Of a stretch of DNA of 37,898 nt, positions 8,991 to 16,407 are shown piece after piece; the first letter of the stretch is position 1, and each line of letters starts with the position of its first letter. The position numbers and the translations under genes were made by a program. The DNA comes from Pseudomonadota bacterium (lineage in GTDB: Bacteria; Pseudomonadota; Gammaproteobacteria; Xanthomonadales; Xanthomonadaceae). The notes under the pieces were generated by a model. That model saw only the letters and a list, made by a program, of their open reading frames with translations, was not told the DNA's origin and made no database searches. Location: positions 1 to 37,898 of the forward strand of contig JAFEBY010000022.1 of NCBI GenBank assembly GCA_018242465.1. Direction: 5' to 3'.

Positions 8991-9635
8991 TCAACCCGCG
9001 GTCTTGTCCTTGAACTTGCAGAGATCGCGGATCGGGCATTGCGGGCATTTCGGCGTGCGCGCCACGCAGGTGTAGCGCCCGTGCAGGATCAACCAGTGGT
9101 GCGCGTGCGCCATGAACTCCTCCGGCACGCGCTTCAGCAACCCCAGTTCCACCGCAAGCGGCGTCTTGCCCGGTGCCATGCCGGTGCGATTGGCGACGCG
9201 GAAGATGTGCGTGTCCACCGCCATCGTCGGTTCGCCGAAGACGACGTTCATCACCACGTTGGCGGTCTTGCGGCCGACACCCGGCAACGCTTCCAGCGCG
9301 TCGTGATCCGCCGGAATCTCGCCGTCGTGCCGTTCGATCAACAGCTGCGACAGCGCGACCACGTTCGCGGCCTTGGCGTTGTACAGGCCGAGCGTGGCGA
9401 TATGCGATTTCACTCCGTCCACGCCCAGCGCGACCATTGTCTGAGGCGTCGGTGCCGCCTTGAACAATGTACGGGTCGCGCGATTGACGCCGGCATCGGT
9501 GCTCTGCGCCGACAGCACGACCGCCACCAGCAACTGGAACGACGTCTGGTAGAGCAATTCGGTCTTCGGCTCGGGATCGAGTTGCCGCCAGCGCTCGAAG
9601 GCTTCGCGGATCTCGGCACGCGTCATCTGTGCCAT
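8991..9635 (-). CDS. nth: Endonuclease III (DNA glycosylase/AP lyase)
   Basis: 214 residues, normal for Nth. The helix-hairpin-helix LPGVGRKTANVV carries the catalytic Lys123, and the catalytic Asp141 is in VDTHIFRV. The [4Fe-4S] ligands are Cys190, Cys197, Cys200 and Cys206 (C-x6-C-x2-C-x5-C). It removes oxidised pyrimidines and nicks the abasic site in base-excision repair. It starts 4 nt after the small unknown gene, so it is probably cotranscribed with it and with the enoyl-CoA hydratase gene. A second in-frame Met at position 4 is an alternative start. Confidence 0.96.
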   Translation of the reverse strand: MAQMTRAEIREAFERWRQLDPEPKTELLYQTSFQLLVAVVLSAQSTDAGVNRATRTLFKAAPTPQTMVALGVDGVKSHIATLGLYNAKAANVVALSQLLIERHDGEIPADHDALEALPGVGRKTANVVMNVVFGEPTMAVDTHIFRVANRTGMAPGKTPLAVELGLLKRVPEEFMAHAHHWLILHGRYTCVARTPKCPQCPIRDLCKFKDKTAG

Positions 9636-9639
9636 CGAT

Positions 9640-9978
9640 CTATTTCCCTTGTGCGCGGGCGAGCGCTTTCGCCAATGCGTTCGCCGCGGCAGCGGGCAAG
9701 GCGGGGTTCACTGTGCCATCAGCGGATGGCGCGTGGGCGCGGCGTGCATCGCGCTTGCGTGCGCGTTCATCCAGTCGCTGCTGGCGCGCGTGGTAGCGTT
9801 CGCGCGCGTCCCAGGCGAAGCGCAGTTTCGCGGCAGCCGCGAGGATGCGTTCGCGATCGTTATCCGATACATCGGCACGGGCGAAATCGTCGCTACAGGC
9901 GAGTTCCATCAGCCCGGAGTCCAATGCAGCGTCGACATCACCACGATCCAGCGCGGCGATCACCTCATGCGCACGCAT
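9640..9978 (-). CDS. Small conserved-looking protein of unknown function
   Basis: 112 residues, not recognised. The N-terminal half is predicted helical and acidic (MRAHEVIAALDRGDVDAAL), the middle is strongly basic and helical (REYHARQQ-like: ERYHARQQRLDERARKRDARR), and the C-terminus is Ala-rich (ALAKALARAQGK). No signal peptide or membrane segment. The ATG shares one base with the stop of the enoyl-CoA hydratase gene (TAATG) and the stop lies 4 nt before nth, so translation is probably coupled and the frame is likely real. No function is assigned; a nucleic-acid or ribosome contact would fit the basic helix but is a guess. Confidence 0.65.
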   Translation of the reverse strand: MRAHEVIAALDRGDVDAALDSGLMELACSDDFARADVSDNDRERILAAAAKLRFAWDARERYHARQQRLDERARKRDARRAHAPSADGTVNPALPAAAANALAKALARAQGK

Positions 9979-10760
9979 TAACGACCCTTGAACTCCGCGG
10001 GGCGTTTTTCCAGGAAAGCCGAGGTGCCTTCGCGCATGTCGTCGGTGGAGAACACCAGGCCGAATTGCGCGGATTCGTATTCCAGCCCCTCTTCCAGCGC
10101 ACAGTCTTCCCCGATGTTGACGCAGTCGAGCATGCCGCGCAGCGCCAGCGGAGCCGCCTTTGCCAGCTGCTGCGCCAATTTCATGGTTTCGGCCTCGAGT
10201 TCGGCTGCTGGCACCACGCGATTGACGATGCCGAGCTGCATCGCGCGTTCGGCATTCACGGGGGCACCAGTCAGGCACAGTTCCAGCGTCGTCGCGCGTC
10301 CGGCCAAACGCAGCAGGCGCTGGCTGCCGCCAAAGCCCGGGATCAGGCCGAGATTGATTTCCGGCTGCCCGACCTTGGCGCTGTCGGCGGCGATGCGCAG
10401 GTGGCAGCTCATCGCCAATTCCAGGCCGCCACCCAGGGCGAAACCGTTCACCATCGCGATCACCGGCTTGGGCGCGCGTTCGATCCGCCGCATCATCCGC
10501 GTCCCGCGCAGCGAGAAGTCGCGGCCCTCGGTCGGGGTCAGGCCGTTCATTTCGGAGATGTCGGCGCCGGCCACGAAGGCCTTGGCGCCCGACCCGGTCA
10601 GCACGATCACCCGGACCGCCGGGTCGGCGATCGCCTCGGCGAAAGCCGCGTCCAGCGCGGAAATCGTGGCGGAATTCAGCGCATTCAGCTTGTCGGGCCG
10701 GTCGATCCGGATCAGGCGGACTGCGTCCTGGTCGGTGATCAGGAGGGGAGAAGTGGTCAT
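9978..10760 (-). CDS. Enoyl-CoA hydratase/isomerase family protein (crotonase)
   Basis: 260 residues, full crotonase length. Oxyanion-hole segments AFVAGADISEM and NGFALGGGLELAM are intact. Both catalytic glutamates of true hydratases are present: Glu114 in GGGLELAM and Glu134 in GQPEINLGLIPGFGGSQRL. It should hydrate trans-2-enoyl-CoA in fatty-acid beta-oxidation or a related pathway. The start at 10760 (MTTSPLLI) is where homology begins; an in-frame ATG at 10814 would add an unconserved Pro/Arg-rich stretch. No Shine-Dalgarno is visible. Confidence 0.92.
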   Translation of the reverse strand: MTTSPLLITDQDAVRLIRIDRPDKLNALNSATISALDAAFAEAIADPAVRVIVLTGSGAKAFVAGADISEMNGLTPTEGRDFSLRGTRMMRRIERAPKPVIAMVNGFALGGGLELAMSCHLRIAADSAKVGQPEINLGLIPGFGGSQRLLRLAGRATTLELCLTGAPVNAERAMQLGIVNRVVPAAELEAETMKLAQQLAKAAPLALRGMLDCVNIGEDCALEEGLEYESAQFGLVFSTDDMREGTSAFLEKRPAEFKGR

Positions 10761-10843
10761 GGGGCGGGGCCTGCGGGGCTGAATGGGAACTTTCCGGCTG
10801 AATCCGCTGTCCATCCACAGTCGCGGTTCAGGCCGTAGGCGAT

Positions 10844-10849
10844 TATGCT
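10844..10849 (+). promoter_or_regulatory. Possible -10 element for the FKBP gene
   Basis: TATGCT, 57 nt before the ATG, with no convincing -35. A small hairpin (CGTCC 10866-10870 with GGACG 10875-10879) lies in the presumed 5' leader. Confidence 0.3.
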
Positions 10850-10906
10850 ACCCCGCGCTTCCTGACGTCCGTCGGGACGCCAGACCATTCTAGGAGTGTT
10901 GTTTCG

Positions 10907-11608
10907 ATGAAGATGCGTACCCTGGCCGCCGTTCTTGCGGCCTTGACGATGACGGCCGGGGCAGCCAGCGCCCAGGATATGACCAGCGAAAAGGGCAAGC
11001 TCAGCTATATCTTCGGATATCAGCTCGGCGGCCAGCTGCAGCAGGTCCAGGAAGCCGGCGAGCAGATTGACATCAATACGGCGATCAAGGGCGTCCAGGA
11101 CGCTTACGCGAAGAAGGATCCCGCGCTCGCAGAAGCCCAGGCCAAGCCGGTGATGGAAGCTTTCCAGCGCCGCCAGCAGGCCCGTGCCCAGCAGGCCAAG
11201 GCCGAGTATGACAAGGCCGCTGCCGCCAACCTGACCAAGAGCAACCAGTTCCTGGCTGCCAACAAGGCCAAGCCGGGCGTCAAGACCCTGGCGTCGGGCG
11301 TCCAGTACAAGGTCGTCACCGCCGGTACCGGCGCGCGTCCGGCCCTGGGCAGCACGATCTCCGTGGCCTTTGCCGGCCCGTTCTTCATGGGCGAGCGTCC
11401 GGCCGACGCCAAGATGGAAGACGCACCGGCGATGAAGCTGAGCGAAGTCCAGGTCGAAGGCCTGCGCGAAGCCATCACCCAGATGCCGGCCGGTTCGCAG
11501 TGGGAAATCACCCTGCCGCCGAGCAAGGCTTTCGGCGCTGATCCGCGCACCGGCATGCCGCCGAATGCTGCCGTGCAGTTCGACGTCAAGCTCAACAGCG
11601 TCAAGTAA
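10907..11608 (+). CDS. FKBP-type peptidyl-prolyl isomerase, Mip/FklB-like, periplasmic
   Basis: 233 residues. Signal peptide MKMRTLAAVLAALTMTAGAASA, cleavage before QDM. Residues about 25-110 are the helical dimerisation domain of Mip/FkpA proteins (LSYIFGYQLGGQL then a long charged helix), followed by an FKBP domain from about 125. The FKBP core is diverged. The usual Tyr-x-Gly...Phe-Asp stretch reads VAFAGPFFMGERPADAK, and the segment that normally carries VIPGW reads VQVEGLREAI, lacking the pocket Trp. It may act as a chaperone more than as a prolyl isomerase. AGGAG at 10892-10896 supports the start. A strong terminator follows. Confidence 0.88.
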   Translation: MKMRTLAAVLAALTMTAGAASAQDMTSEKGKLSYIFGYQLGGQLQQVQEAGEQIDINTAIKGVQDAYAKKDPALAEAQAKPVMEAFQRRQQARAQQAKAEYDKAAAANLTKSNQFLAANKAKPGVKTLASGVQYKVVTAGTGARPALGSTISVAFAGPFFMGERPADAKMEDAPAMKLSEVQVEGLREAITQMPAGSQWEITLPPSKAFGADPRTGMPPNAAVQFDVKLNSVK

Positions 11609-11627
11609 TCGACGTTGCAGCAGTTGG

Positions 11628-11653
11628 AAACGCCGGCCCAGTGCCGGCGTTTT
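11628..11653 (+). terminator. Intrinsic terminator after the FKBP gene
   Basis: GC-rich stem AAACGCCGGC/GCCGGCGTTT (11628-11637 with 11643-11652), 5-nt loop, then T-rich sequence. It ends just before the -10-like GAGAAT of the next gene. Confidence 0.85.
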
Positions 11654-11673
11654 CGTTTGTGGGGATGGGATGG

Positions 11674-11679
11674 GAGAAT
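11674..11679 (+). promoter_or_regulatory. Possible -10 (TGG-GAGAAT) for DUF1289-nudL-sulfurtransferase
   Basis: GAGAAT preceded by TGG (extended -10 style), exactly 6 nt before the ATG at 11686, so the transcript would be leaderless. The same bases include GGGAG, which could instead be a ribosome site; sequence alone does not decide. Confidence 0.4.
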
Positions 11680-11685
11680 GTCGGG

Positions 11686-11874
11686 ATGAATGCCGCATTG
11701 CCCCTGCCGATCCTGTCTCCTTGCGTGAACGTGTGCGAGATGGGCGATGACGGCCTGTGCGAAGGCTGCCTGCGCACACTCGACGAGATTGCCGCGTGGG
11801 GCGTGATGTCGCCGCAGTTGCGCCTGCATGTGATCGATGTGCTGATCCCGGCGCGCGCGATGGACCGCGCATGA
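11686..11874 (+). CDS. DUF1289 family protein
   Basis: 62 residues. Matches the DUF1289 pattern SPC-x3-C-x2-GDDGLCEGCLRTLDEIAAWG, with four cysteines arranged to bind one metal, probably zinc or an iron-sulfur cluster. Function of the family is not established. The stop overlaps the nudL start as ATGA, so the two are coupled. The ATG at 11686 is chosen because homology begins there; a longer in-frame reading would run back into the terminator. Confidence 0.85.
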   Translation: MNAALPLPILSPCVNVCEMGDDGLCEGCLRTLDEIAAWGVMSPQLRLHVIDVLIPARAMDRA

Positions 11875-12500
11875 CTTTCAATGCGGACAATAATGCCTTG
11901 TTGCGTCGGTTGCGCCGCGTGTTGCATCCGCTCGATGCCTTGCCGATGGGCGAGGGCGCGAATGCGCCGCTGATGCGCGCGTGGTTCGGGATCGAGCGCT
12001 TTCGTGAAGCAGCGGTCCTGATTGGCCTCGTACCGCGTGGCGACGACTGGAAGGTACTCCTCACGCTGCGTCATGGCGGCTTGCGCCATCATGGTGGCCA
12101 GGTAGCATTTCCGGGTGGTGCGCGTGATCCCGACGATGCAGATGCGATCGCGGTCGCTCTGCGCGAAACACGCGAAGAACTCGATATTGCCGCCACACTG
12201 GTCCGTCCGTTGGGCGCGCTTGATCCGATGGCGACGGTCAGCGGGTTCCGGGTGACCCCGATCGTCGCCTGGCTCGATCCCGGCTATGTCGCGAAACCCG
12301 ATCCGCATGAAGTCGCCGATGCCTTCGAGGTATCGCTGGGTGCGTTGCGTGACCCGGCCAACCTCGGGCAGGTGGAAATGACGATGGGCGGCGATGTCCG
12401 CCACGTTCTTGAATACCGATTGCCGTCATCGGTGTCGCCGCATCGCATCTGGGGTGCGAGCGCGATGATGCTGGATGACCTGCGGCAACGACTGGAGTAA
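11871..12500 (+). CDS. nudL: CoA pyrophosphatase, Nudix hydrolase NudL
   Basis: 209 residues. The CoA-pyrophosphatase signature LTLRHGGLRHHGGQVAFPGG (residues about 64-83) is followed by the Nudix helix with RETREELDI (98-106), which supplies the metal-binding glutamates. The enzyme splits CoA and its derivatives into 4'-phosphopantetheine and 3',5'-ADP. Start overlaps the DUF1289 stop; the sulfurtransferase gene begins 3 nt after the nudL stop, so all three likely form one operon. Confidence 0.93.
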   Translation: MTFNADNNALLRRLRRVLHPLDALPMGEGANAPLMRAWFGIERFREAAVLIGLVPRGDDWKVLLTLRHGGLRHHGGQVAFPGGARDPDDADAIAVALRETREELDIAATLVRPLGALDPMATVSGFRVTPIVAWLDPGYVAKPDPHEVADAFEVSLGALRDPANLGQVEMTMGGDVRHVLEYRLPSSVSPHRIWGASAMMLDDLRQRLE

Positions 12501-12503
12501 GCG

Positions 12504-13352
12504 ATGTTCTCGACGCTGATCGATTGCGAAACCCTGTTGCAGCATCTCGATGATCCGGCGTGGATCGTGCTGGATGCGCGCGTGAACCTGGCCGATCGCG
12601 CCGCCGGCGAAGCGATGTATCGCCGGGGACACATCCCCGGTGCGCGTTACGCCGATCTCGAGCGCGACCTCTCCGATATGCGCGTACAGGGCGAGGGCCG
12701 CCACCCGTGGCCGCGCGATGATGACTTCGCTCGCACGCTGGGCGCGTGGGGCATCACGCCGGGCACGCAGGTCGTGGTCTACGACGCTGAGCAGGGCATG
12801 TTCGCGGCACGCGCGTGGTGGCTGTTGCGGACGTTCGGCCACCAGAGCATCGCCGTGCTCGATGGCGGCTTCGCGCGCTGGAACGCATTGGGTTGTCCAG
12901 AGACGCAGGAATTGCCCGGAGTGCGCGCTGCTGCGCCATATCCGGCAACGTTCGATCGTTCCCTGTTGTTCTCGCACGACGACGTGATCGCGCATCTCGC
13001 GCACGGCGGATTGCTGGTGGATGCGCGCGCGGCGGAACGCTTTCGCGGCGATGTCGAACCGCTGGATCGCAAGGCCGGGCACGTGCTCGGTGCGGTAAAT
13101 CGTCCGTTCGCGCGCAATCTCGCTGGCGATGGGCGCTTCAAGTCGCCGCAGGAACTGTTCGCCGAATTCGCCGTGCTGCTGTCGGGGCGCACGCCATCGG
13201 ACCTGGTGTCGATGTGCGGCTCCGGCGTCACCGCGACCCACAACCTGCTGGCGATGGCGCACGCCGGACTGGTCGGCGCCAAGCTCTATCCCGGATCGTG
13301 GAGTGGCTGGATCAGCGATGATGCGCGCCCGGTCGCGACCGGCGATGCCTGA
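12504..13352 (+). CDS. sseA: Sulfurtransferase, 3-mercaptopyruvate type (two rhodanese domains)
   Basis: 282 residues with two rhodanese domains. The N-terminal one (about 1-130) is structural, with RGHIPGARYADLERDLSD. The C-terminal one carries the catalytic Cys238 in the loop CGSGVTA, the form typical of mercaptopyruvate sulfurtransferases, not thiosulfate sulfurtransferases. It moves sulfur from 3-mercaptopyruvate to an acceptor thiol or cyanide. Starts 3 nt after nudL, with GGAG overlapping the nudL end. The true donor is inferred from the loop. Confidence 0.9.
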   Translation: MFSTLIDCETLLQHLDDPAWIVLDARVNLADRAAGEAMYRRGHIPGARYADLERDLSDMRVQGEGRHPWPRDDDFARTLGAWGITPGTQVVVYDAEQGMFAARAWWLLRTFGHQSIAVLDGGFARWNALGCPETQELPGVRAAAPYPATFDRSLLFSHDDVIAHLAHGGLLVDARAAERFRGDVEPLDRKAGHVLGAVNRPFARNLAGDGRFKSPQELFAEFAVLLSGRTPSDLVSMCGSGVTATHNLLAMAHAGLVGAKLYPGSWSGWISDDARPVATGDA

Positions 13353-13362
13353 AGACTGAGCT

Positions 13363-14115
13363 TTACTTCCCGAGCTTCGCCATCAATGCCTTGAGCGCAG
13401 TTTGCGCGTCCGGGTGCTCCCAAAGGTCAAGCATCGCGTCGAGATCGACATGGCGCGGCGACAGCGCTTCGGCCAGGTCGGCGCGCGCGATCGCACGCGT
13501 GCGCAACATCGGCGTGCGCGGCAATCCGTGCAGGCTGGACAGCCAGACGTGCGCGGCGGCAACGACTTCGCCGTGCGCGGCGAGTTCATCCACCAGGCCG
13601 ATCGCCAATGCCGTCTCGGCATCCACCATCGCGCCGCGGATCAGCAGCTGTTCCGCGCGATGGCGGCCGACGGCGCGGCGCAGCAGGCGCTGGATGCCTT
13701 CCGGCACCGCGATCCCCACCTGGGTTTCGTTGAGGCCGATCTGGAACGGCCCGCGCGCCATGACGCGATGGTCGCAGCACAACGCCAGCACGCAGCCACC
13801 CGCGGGCGAATGGCCGGTGATGGCGGCGACAACCGGAATCGGGCATTCGGCGATCGCGCGCGCGGCCGCGAAGAACGATTCCCAGGCCGCGTGCAGGGCG
13901 ACGCGATCCCTGCCGAGCGACATCAGGTGCGGCACGTCGAGCCCGGCCGTGAACACTTTCTCGCCACCGGCCAGCACGATGCCGTCGCAGCCATCGGCGA
14001 CCGCTTGCACGAAGGCGCCGACCAGGGTTTCGCACAGTTCCGGGTTCAGCGCGTTGACCGGCGCGCGCTTGAGCGTGATGGTGCGAATGGTGGCGGTGTC
14101 GTGGTGCTCGAGCAT
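13363..14115 (-). CDS. Enoyl-CoA delta-isomerase-like crotonase
   Basis: 250 residues, crotonase fold. Oxyanion-hole segments KVFTAGLDVPHL and GHSPAGGCVLAL are present. The first hydratase glutamate is replaced (GGCV at 106-109), while the second is kept as Glu130 in IGLNETQVGI. A single catalytic Glu in this GLNET context is the pattern of delta3-delta2-enoyl-CoA isomerases, which move double bonds so unsaturated fatty acids can enter beta-oxidation. Divergent from the copper chaperone gene (39 nt apart) and convergent with the sulfurtransferase gene (10 nt). Confidence 0.85.
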   Translation of the reverse strand: MLEHHDTATIRTITLKRAPVNALNPELCETLVGAFVQAVADGCDGIVLAGGEKVFTAGLDVPHLMSLGRDRVALHAAWESFFAAARAIAECPIPVVAAITGHSPAGGCVLALCCDHRVMARGPFQIGLNETQVGIAVPEGIQRLLRRAVGRHRAEQLLIRGAMVDAETALAIGLVDELAAHGEVVAAAHVWLSSLHGLPRTPMLRTRAIARADLAEALSPRHVDLDAMLDLWEHPDAQTALKALMAKLGK

Positions 14116-14142
14116 GGAAGCGATCCGTACAGGTCAGGCACG

Positions 14143-14148
14143 TATCAT
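14143..14148 (+). promoter_or_regulatory. Possible -10 for the PCu(A)C gene, leaderless
   Basis: TATCAT followed by 6 nt and then the ATG at 14155. No Shine-Dalgarno is possible in such a short leader, and the -35 region is weak. Confidence 0.4.
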
Positions 14149-14154
14149 AGGCGG

Positions 14155-14601
14155 ATGAAGACCCGCCGCCTCCTTCTTGCTGCCATCTTCGCCTGCGTCG
14201 CGCTGCCTGCATGCGCGCGGAGCAAGGGCGATGGCTGCGTCCCCGTGGTGCGCGATGCCTGGATTCGCCTGGTGCCGGGCGGCATGCCGATGCATGCGGG
14301 CTTCGCACGCATCGACAACCCCTGCGATGCCGCAGTGACGATAACGGGCGTCTCCAGCGATGCCTACGGCAGTGCCAGCTTGCACGAGAGCACACTGGTG
14401 AACGGCATCAGCCGGATGCGCGCATTGCCGCAGCTGGTGCTGCCGGCGCATGGCAGCATGGAGTTGAAGCCCGGGAGCCTGCACCTGATGCTGATGGACC
14501 CGAAGAAACCACTGAAGGCCGGCGACCACGTCGCGTTGCGCTTCAATGCCGGCAAGGGCCACGACCTTCGCGGCGATTTCGTGGTGCGTGCCGGGAATTA
14601 A
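14155..14601 (+). CDS. Copper chaperone PCu(A)C
   Basis: 148 residues. The defining motif H-x10-M-x21-H-x-M is exact: His77, Met88, His110, Met112. Proteins of this family carry Cu(I) in the periplasm and help load cytochrome oxidase. The N-terminus is a signal sequence, and LPAC (Cys20) could be a lipobox, so the protein may be a lipoprotein instead of soluble. No cytochrome or Sco gene is adjacent. Converges with the DUF3224 gene, 15 nt between stops. Confidence 0.9.
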   Translation: MKTRRLLLAAIFACVALPACARSKGDGCVPVVRDAWIRLVPGGMPMHAGFARIDNPCDAAVTITGVSSDAYGSASLHESTLVNGISRMRALPQLVLPAHGSMELKPGSLHLMLMDPKKPLKAGDHVALRFNAGKGHDLRGDFVVRAGN

Positions 14602-14616
14602 GCGGGCGCGTACGAC

Positions 14617-15006
14617 TTACAGCGAGTAATCCAGCTCGTAGTGGTGGGTGCCGGCATCGATGCGGATCGTCATCCTGCCGCGAATGCCTTCAAGCCCGTC
14701 GCTGCCCGATCCCGGGACGATCACGACCTCGAGCGAGGCATCGCCACCATCCACGATTCCGCGATGGCAGGTCATGAAGCTGCCGCTGCGGCCATCGAGC
14801 CTGCCGGCGATGCGTTCGATCGCGACGTAGGCGGCCGACCCCGTCGCCGGATTGCCGGCGGAAATCATCTGCACCACGCTGGTTGCCGCGAGTGCGCCGT
14901 CGAACTGCTTGTCGAAGCGGAAGCTGCCGGTCTGCACGCCGTCACCGAGATCGAGCCCCGGTTCAATTTTCATCTGCAGGGCGAAGGTTCCGGTGGCGAT
15001 CGGCAT
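14617..15006 (-). CDS. DUF3224 domain protein
   Basis: 129 residues, the whole protein being one DUF3224 domain: start ATGTF, FDKQFDGALAATSVVQMISAG, SAAYVAIERIAGRLDGRSGSF and end MTIRIDAGTHHYELDYSL. This is a small lipocalin/allene-oxide-cyclase-like barrel of unknown function. No signal peptide. A TATAGT -10-like element lies 28-33 nt upstream. Confidence 0.85.
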   Translation of the reverse strand: MPIATGTFALQMKIEPGLDLGDGVQTGSFRFDKQFDGALAATSVVQMISAGNPATGSAAYVAIERIAGRLDGRSGSFMTCHRGIVDGGDASLEVVIVPGSGSDGLEGIRGRMTIRIDAGTHHYELDYSL

Positions 15007-15033
15007 GGCGCGTTCCGCGAAGGGGGAAGGCGG

Positions 15034-15039
15034 ACTATA
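15034..15039 (-). promoter_or_regulatory. Possible -10 for the DUF3224 gene
   Basis: TATAGT on the minus strand, 27 nt between it and the ATG. It shares a 77-bp divergent gap with the folC promoter candidate. Confidence 0.4.
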
Positions 15040-15071
15040 CCGGCGAACTCGCTACCGACCCGTCGCAGTCC

Positions 15072-15077
15072 GATAAT
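15072..15077 (+). promoter_or_regulatory. Possible -10 for folC, leaderless
   Basis: GATAAT, 6 nt before the folC ATG at 15084. No ribosome site is present, so a leaderless transcript is the simplest reading. Confidence 0.4.
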
Positions 15078-15083
15078 GCGCGG

Positions 15084-16373
15084 ATGAGTGATTCCCTGCA
15101 GGACTGGCTGGCGCGACTGCAGCGCCAGCATCCCACCGCCATCGAACTCGGGCTCGAGCGCGTGCGCGCTGTCGCCGAACGCATGCAGCTGGGGAAGCCG
15201 GCGCCCTGCGTGATCACCGTCGGTGGCACCAACGGCAAGGGATCGACCGTCGCCTTCGTCGAAGCGATCGCGCGCGCCGCGGGCCTGCGCGTTGGCGCCT
15301 ACACCTCGCCACACCTGTTGCGCTACAACGAACGCGTGCGCATCGATGGCGCGGATGCCGACGATGCCGATCTGGTCGCCGCATTCGAGGCGGTCGAGGC
15401 TGCGCGCGGCGACATCTCCCTGACCTATTTCGAAACCGGCACGCTGGCGGCGCTGTGGCTGTTCGCACGCGCGGGGCTCGATCTCGCCGTTCTCGAAGTC
15501 GGTCTCGGCGGGCGACTGGATGCGGTGAACATCGTCGATCCCGACGTCGCCGTCATCACCACCGTCGATCTCGACCACATGGATTGGCTGGGCGCGGATC
15601 GCGAGGACATCGGCGTCGAGAAGGCCGGCATCGCGCGCGCCTGGAAGCCGCTGGTGCTGGGCGATGACGAACCGCCGTCCAGCGTGTTGAGGCGCGCCTA
15701 CGCGATCGGTGCATCCGCACTGCGGATGGGCTGCGATTTCTTCATGGATCGCCCTGCCGATGGCGATGGCTGGCAGTGGCGCGAACCCGGGTTCATCCTC
15801 GACTTGCCGATGCCCGATCTAGTCGCGCCGGTGCAGCTGCGCAATGCCGCGGTCGCGATCACCGCGTTGCGGGCGTCGCCGCTGGAGATTCCGGACGACG
15901 CATGGGCGAAGGGGATTGCATCGGCACGCGTGCCCGGTCGCCTGCAACGACTGGAGTGTGCAGGCGTTGAATATCGCCTCGATGTCGGCCACAACCCGCA
16001 GGCCGCGCAGGCGCTGGCCGAGTGGCTGGGGAACCAGCCGAAACAGGGACAGGTCCACGCGGTCTATGCCGCGCTGGCCGACAAGGACGTGAAAGGCGTC
16101 ACCCAGGCACTTGCGCCGCTGATCGACCATTGGCATCTGGCTGGACTGGACGTCGACGGGCGGGCCCAGGACGTGGAGGTATTGGCTGCACGGCTGGATC
16201 TGCCTGGCGCAACACGCCATGCCGATGTCGCCGCGGCCTTGCGCCACGTGCAATCCGTCGCTGCGTCGGGCGATCGGGTGCTGGTCTTCGGTTCCTTCCA
16301 CACCGTCGAAGCAGCGCTGCATGCACTGCATTCAGCGGGCTGCCGGGAAGTCGACGGGTCGGCACCGGTATAA
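15084..16373 (+). CDS. folC: Bifunctional folylpolyglutamate synthase/dihydrofolate synthase
   Basis: 429 residues. ATP-binding P-loop TVGGTNGKGST (about 45-55), the folate loop with YTSPHLLRYNERVRI (about 73-87), the Mur-ligase-type metal site LEVGLGGRLDAVN, and GHNPQAA in the C-terminal domain. It adds glutamate to dihydropteroate and folates. In many gammaproteobacteria folC follows accD; here it is preceded by an oppositely oriented DUF3224 gene. The stop codon lies inside a TATAAT that may start transcription of the next gene. Confidence 0.96.
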   Translation: MSDSLQDWLARLQRQHPTAIELGLERVRAVAERMQLGKPAPCVITVGGTNGKGSTVAFVEAIARAAGLRVGAYTSPHLLRYNERVRIDGADADDADLVAAFEAVEAARGDISLTYFETGTLAALWLFARAGLDLAVLEVGLGGRLDAVNIVDPDVAVITTVDLDHMDWLGADREDIGVEKAGIARAWKPLVLGDDEPPSSVLRRAYAIGASALRMGCDFFMDRPADGDGWQWREPGFILDLPMPDLVAPVQLRNAAVAITALRASPLEIPDDAWAKGIASARVPGRLQRLECAGVEYRLDVGHNPQAAQALAEWLGNQPKQGQVHAVYAALADKDVKGVTQALAPLIDHWHLAGLDVDGRAQDVEVLAARLDLPGATRHADVAAALRHVQSVAASGDRVLVFGSFHTVEAALHALHSAGCREVDGSAPV

Positions 16374-16374
16374 T
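16369..16374 (+). promoter_or_regulatory. Perfect TATAAT overlapping the folC stop
   Basis: The consensus -10 hexamer contains the folC TAA. It would give a leader of about 25-30 nt for the SPOR gene and purF. No good -35 is seen, so this may be an extra internal promoter or chance. Confidence 0.4.
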
Positions 16375-16407
16375 TGGTGAAAACTCGCTGCGAGCCCGCG
16401 CCGCCGA

